In this document: in pieces, positions 62,385 through 64,000 of the stretch
How the letters are laid out: every line of letters begins with the position of its first letter
Position numbering within the stretch: the stretch's first letter is position 1
Assembly (NCBI RefSeq): GCF_002797895.1
Contig: NZ_PGES01000001.1
Span: 4,898,001 to 4,962,000 of the forward strand
Source of the DNA: Janthinobacterium sp. 67
GTDB taxonomy: Bacteria; Pseudomonadota; Gammaproteobacteria; Burkholderiales; Burkholderiaceae_D
Length of the DNA: 64,000 nt
Reading direction: 5' to 3'
Made by a program: the position numbers and the translations under genes
The notes under the pieces: model-generated
Databases searched by the model: none
Seen by the model: only the letters and a program-made list of their open reading frames with translations
Told to the model about the DNA's origin: nothing

Positions 62385-64000
62385 TTATTTGGTGATCTGG
62401 TTGTTGCGCAGGGTAACGGCGGCAGCCGTCAGCACGCGGCCATTGAGCAGGGTCGTGTTGTCGCCCACCGTGATGGCGGCCGATTGGCCCAGGATATTGC
62501 CCTTGAAGACGCTGTTCGCGGCCAGGGTGGTCGGGCCGACGGGCAGCCAGGTGACGTTGTCGGCCGTGGCGCCATTGTTCAGGGCAACTACCGAATTGAC
62601 GGTCGAGTTCAAGGTCAGCGCCGTGCGGAAGATGTACACGCCGGGACCGTTCAGGGTCAGGGTGCCCGTGATGCTGATGGCGCCCGCATAGCAATACACG
62701 CCGGGGCCGAAAGTCTGGCCACCGAGGTCGACGCCGCCGGCAAAGCTGACGTCGCAAGTCCGGCTATTGCCGTCCGTGATCGCCGCTTGCAGATCCGTCA
62801 TGGCGCCGGCCAGGATGGCGCCCGACTTGTAGTTGGTAAAACCTGCCGCCTGGGTCGGGTCGACCGTTTGCGAAGGCGAACCGACGTCGCCCGTGACCAG
62901 GGTCGTGCCGCCCGAATTATTCGTGATCGAGGTGCCGGCCAGTACGCCGAACGATGCGGCGCGGCCCAGGAGGATCGGATTGAGGACGGGCGGGATGGCA
63001 ACGGCCGTGACGGTCAGCAGCGCGCTGCCCGACTGGCCGCCGGCCGTGGCCGTGATGCTGCTGGTACCGGCGGCAATGCCGGTGGCGACGCCCGTGTTCA
63101 GCACGCTGGCATTGGCAACGGTGCCCGACGTCCAGGCGGCGCTGTTGGTGATGATGGCGTTCGAGCTATCCGAATACGTTGCCGTGGCAATGAATTGCTG
63201 CTGGGCACCGACAACGATGCTGGCGGTGGCTGGCGTGACGGCAATGCTGACCAGGGTAATGGCAGGCACGGTGACGGTGGTGCTGGCTGTCTTGCCGTTG
63301 AAGCTGGCATTCATGACGCTGGTACCAAAGGTAACGCCGGTGACGAGGCCGCCGCTGGCGACGGTGGCCGAAGCTGGTGTGGCGGAAACGAAGCTGCTGC
63401 CGGACGTGACGTCAACGCTGCTGCCATCCGAATACGTGGCAAGGACGGCCAGCTGGCGCGTCGCGGCGACGGGCACGATGGGGTTTTGCGGCGTGACGGC
63501 GATCGACAGCAAGGTCGCCGGGGTGACGGTCAGTACGGTGCTGGCCGTGAGCGTGCCCGTGGTGGCCGTGATCTGCGTCGTGCCGGCAATCTTGCCGAGG
63601 GCCAGGCCGCCAGCGGCGATGCTGGCCGTGGCGGGGTTGGCCGAGGCAAAGGCCGAGACGGCCGTGACGTCGCGCGTGGCGCCGTCGCTGAAGCTGCCCG
63701 TCACCGTGAATTGCTGCGTTGCGCCGATGGCAATGGCTGGCGCGAGCGGCACGATGGCAATCGCCGTCAAGGTGGCGGGCGAGACGGTCAACTGGGCCGC
63801 CGCACTCTTGCCGCCGAACGTGGCGCTGATGCTGCTGTTGCCGGCAGCGATGCCGGTGCTCAAGCCCGTGGCGGCATTGACTGTCGCGCTGGCCGACGTG
63901 GCCGACGTCCAGGCCGCCTTGGCGCTGACGTCTTGCGCGGAGCCGTCGCTATACGTGGCGATGGCCGTAAATTGCTGGCCCGCGCCGATGGCGACCGTGG
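62385..64000 (-). CDS. Ig-like repeat protein with C-terminal DUF3494 ice-binding-type domain, 5' end beyond window
   Basis: The visible part (about 538 residues) begins at the window edge in an open frame, so the N-terminus is missing. It contains three full and one partial bacterial Ig-like (Big_2-type) repeats of 80-90 residues, each with a ..QQFT..ATYSDGS.. strand pair. The last about 195 residues start near ILLGRAASFGVLAGTSITN and contain VTGDVGSP, GVYCYAGAISITGTLTLNG and GRVLTAAAVTLRNNQI, the beta-solenoid signature of DUF3494 ice-binding proteins. The combination suggests a cell-surface adhesin or ice-binding protein. Downstream is an OmpA-family gene. Confidence 0.85.
   Translation of the reverse strand, partial: TVAIGAGQQFTAIATYSDGSAQDVSAKAAWTSATSASATVNAATGLSTGIAAGNSSISATFGGKSAAAQLTVSPATLTAIAIVPLAPAIAIGATQQFTVTGSFSDGATRDVTAVSAFASANPATASIAAGGLALGKIAGTTQITATTGTLTASTVLTVTPATLLSIAVTPQNPIVPVAATRQLAVLATYSDGSSVDVTSGSSFVSATPASATVASGGLVTGVTFGTSVMNASFNGKTASTTVTVPAITLVSIAVTPATASIVVGAQQQFIATATYSDSSNAIITNSAAWTSGTVANASVLNTGVATGIAAGTSSITATAGGQSGSALLTVTAVAIPPVLNPILLGRAASFGVLAGTSITNNSGGTTLVTGDVGSPSQTVDPTQAAGFTNYKSGAILAGAMTDLQAAITDGNSRTCDVSFAGGVDLGGQTFGPGVYCYAGAISITGTLTLNGPGVYIFRTALTLNSTVNSVVALNNGATADNVTWLPVGPTTLAANSVFKGNILGQSAAITVGDNTTLLNGRVLTAAAVTLRNNQITK

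Noticed and set aside
62385..64000. The Ig-like repeats as a DNA-level tandem repeat
   Set aside because: The similarity is at the protein level with diverged DNA, so these are protein domains and not a recent DNA repeat array.

Overview
The window is a GC-rich chromosomal segment of a beta-proteobacterium, most likely Oxalobacteraceae (Janthinobacterium/Massilia/Duganella type). This rests on several neighbourhoods: argS-SPOR-dsbA-SDR-birA-coaX; rsmB-DUF4390-ntrY-ntrX; def-fmt facing dprA-smg-topB; anmK-M23 peptidase facing tyrS; and dusB-fis-purH-ruvC-ruvA-ruvB; plus a DUF3567 protein. The genus is an inference. I see no tRNA, rRNA, CRISPR array, prophage or insertion sequence. Most of the window is conserved core genome with accessory islands between the blocks.

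Layout: 1-5.45 kb is a minus-strand operon (argS, FtsN-like SPOR protein, dsbA, short-chain dehydrogenase, birA, coaX cut by the left edge). 5.8-11.4 kb is plus-strand: rsmB, a DUF4390 exported protein, the NtrY-like kinase, a NtrX-like regulator lacking the AAA+ domain, and a small CobW-like protein without a normal P-loop. 11.5-14.6 kb holds a DUF3567 protein, a class II amidotransferase, an EAL-like/HDOD protein and an SPW membrane protein. 14.7-18.5 kb is metH. A 640-bp AT-rich gap leads to a large lipoprotein with IPT/TIG-like domains and a metzincin-type zinc site (19.1-21.6 kb). 21.8-30 kb carries a tautomerase, a LysR regulator, fmt, def, dprA, smg and topB.

29.8-37.5 kb is accessory: a phosphatase operon (two alkaline phosphatases and a His-rich periplasmic protein, with a candidate Pho box), an MBL-fold exported protein, a DsbA-family oxidoreductase, a catalase preceded by a 20-bp stem that contains its ribosome-binding site, and a DUF4279-like protein. 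37.6-44.2 kb holds two ABC export modules, one with its permease fused to an M1 aminopeptidase domain. 44.3-49.2 kb: a hypothetical protein, coq7, an OsmC protein, rplM-rpsI, argC, a bactofilin and erpA. 49.3-54.4 kb: anmK, M23 peptidase, tyrS, dtd and a PEBP-family protein. 54.4-61.2 kb: a histidine phosphatase, then dusB, fis, purH, ruvCAB and a YaiI-type protein. The right end (61.2-64 kb) has an OmpA-family porin behind a multi-Ig-domain protein ending in a DUF3494 ice-binding-type domain, which runs off the window.

The least explained signals are two intergenic repeat families. One is a nested palindrome of about 100 bp with three copies (14047, 45510, 58312), two of which supply the TAG stop codon of a neighbouring gene. 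The other is a structured element of about 98 bp with two copies (24176, 34645), each just after a stop codon and in the same orientation relative to the upstream gene. The katA stem, the AAA-less NtrX with its P-loop-less CobW-like partner, and the Ig/DUF3494 surface protein are the other points most worth a second look.
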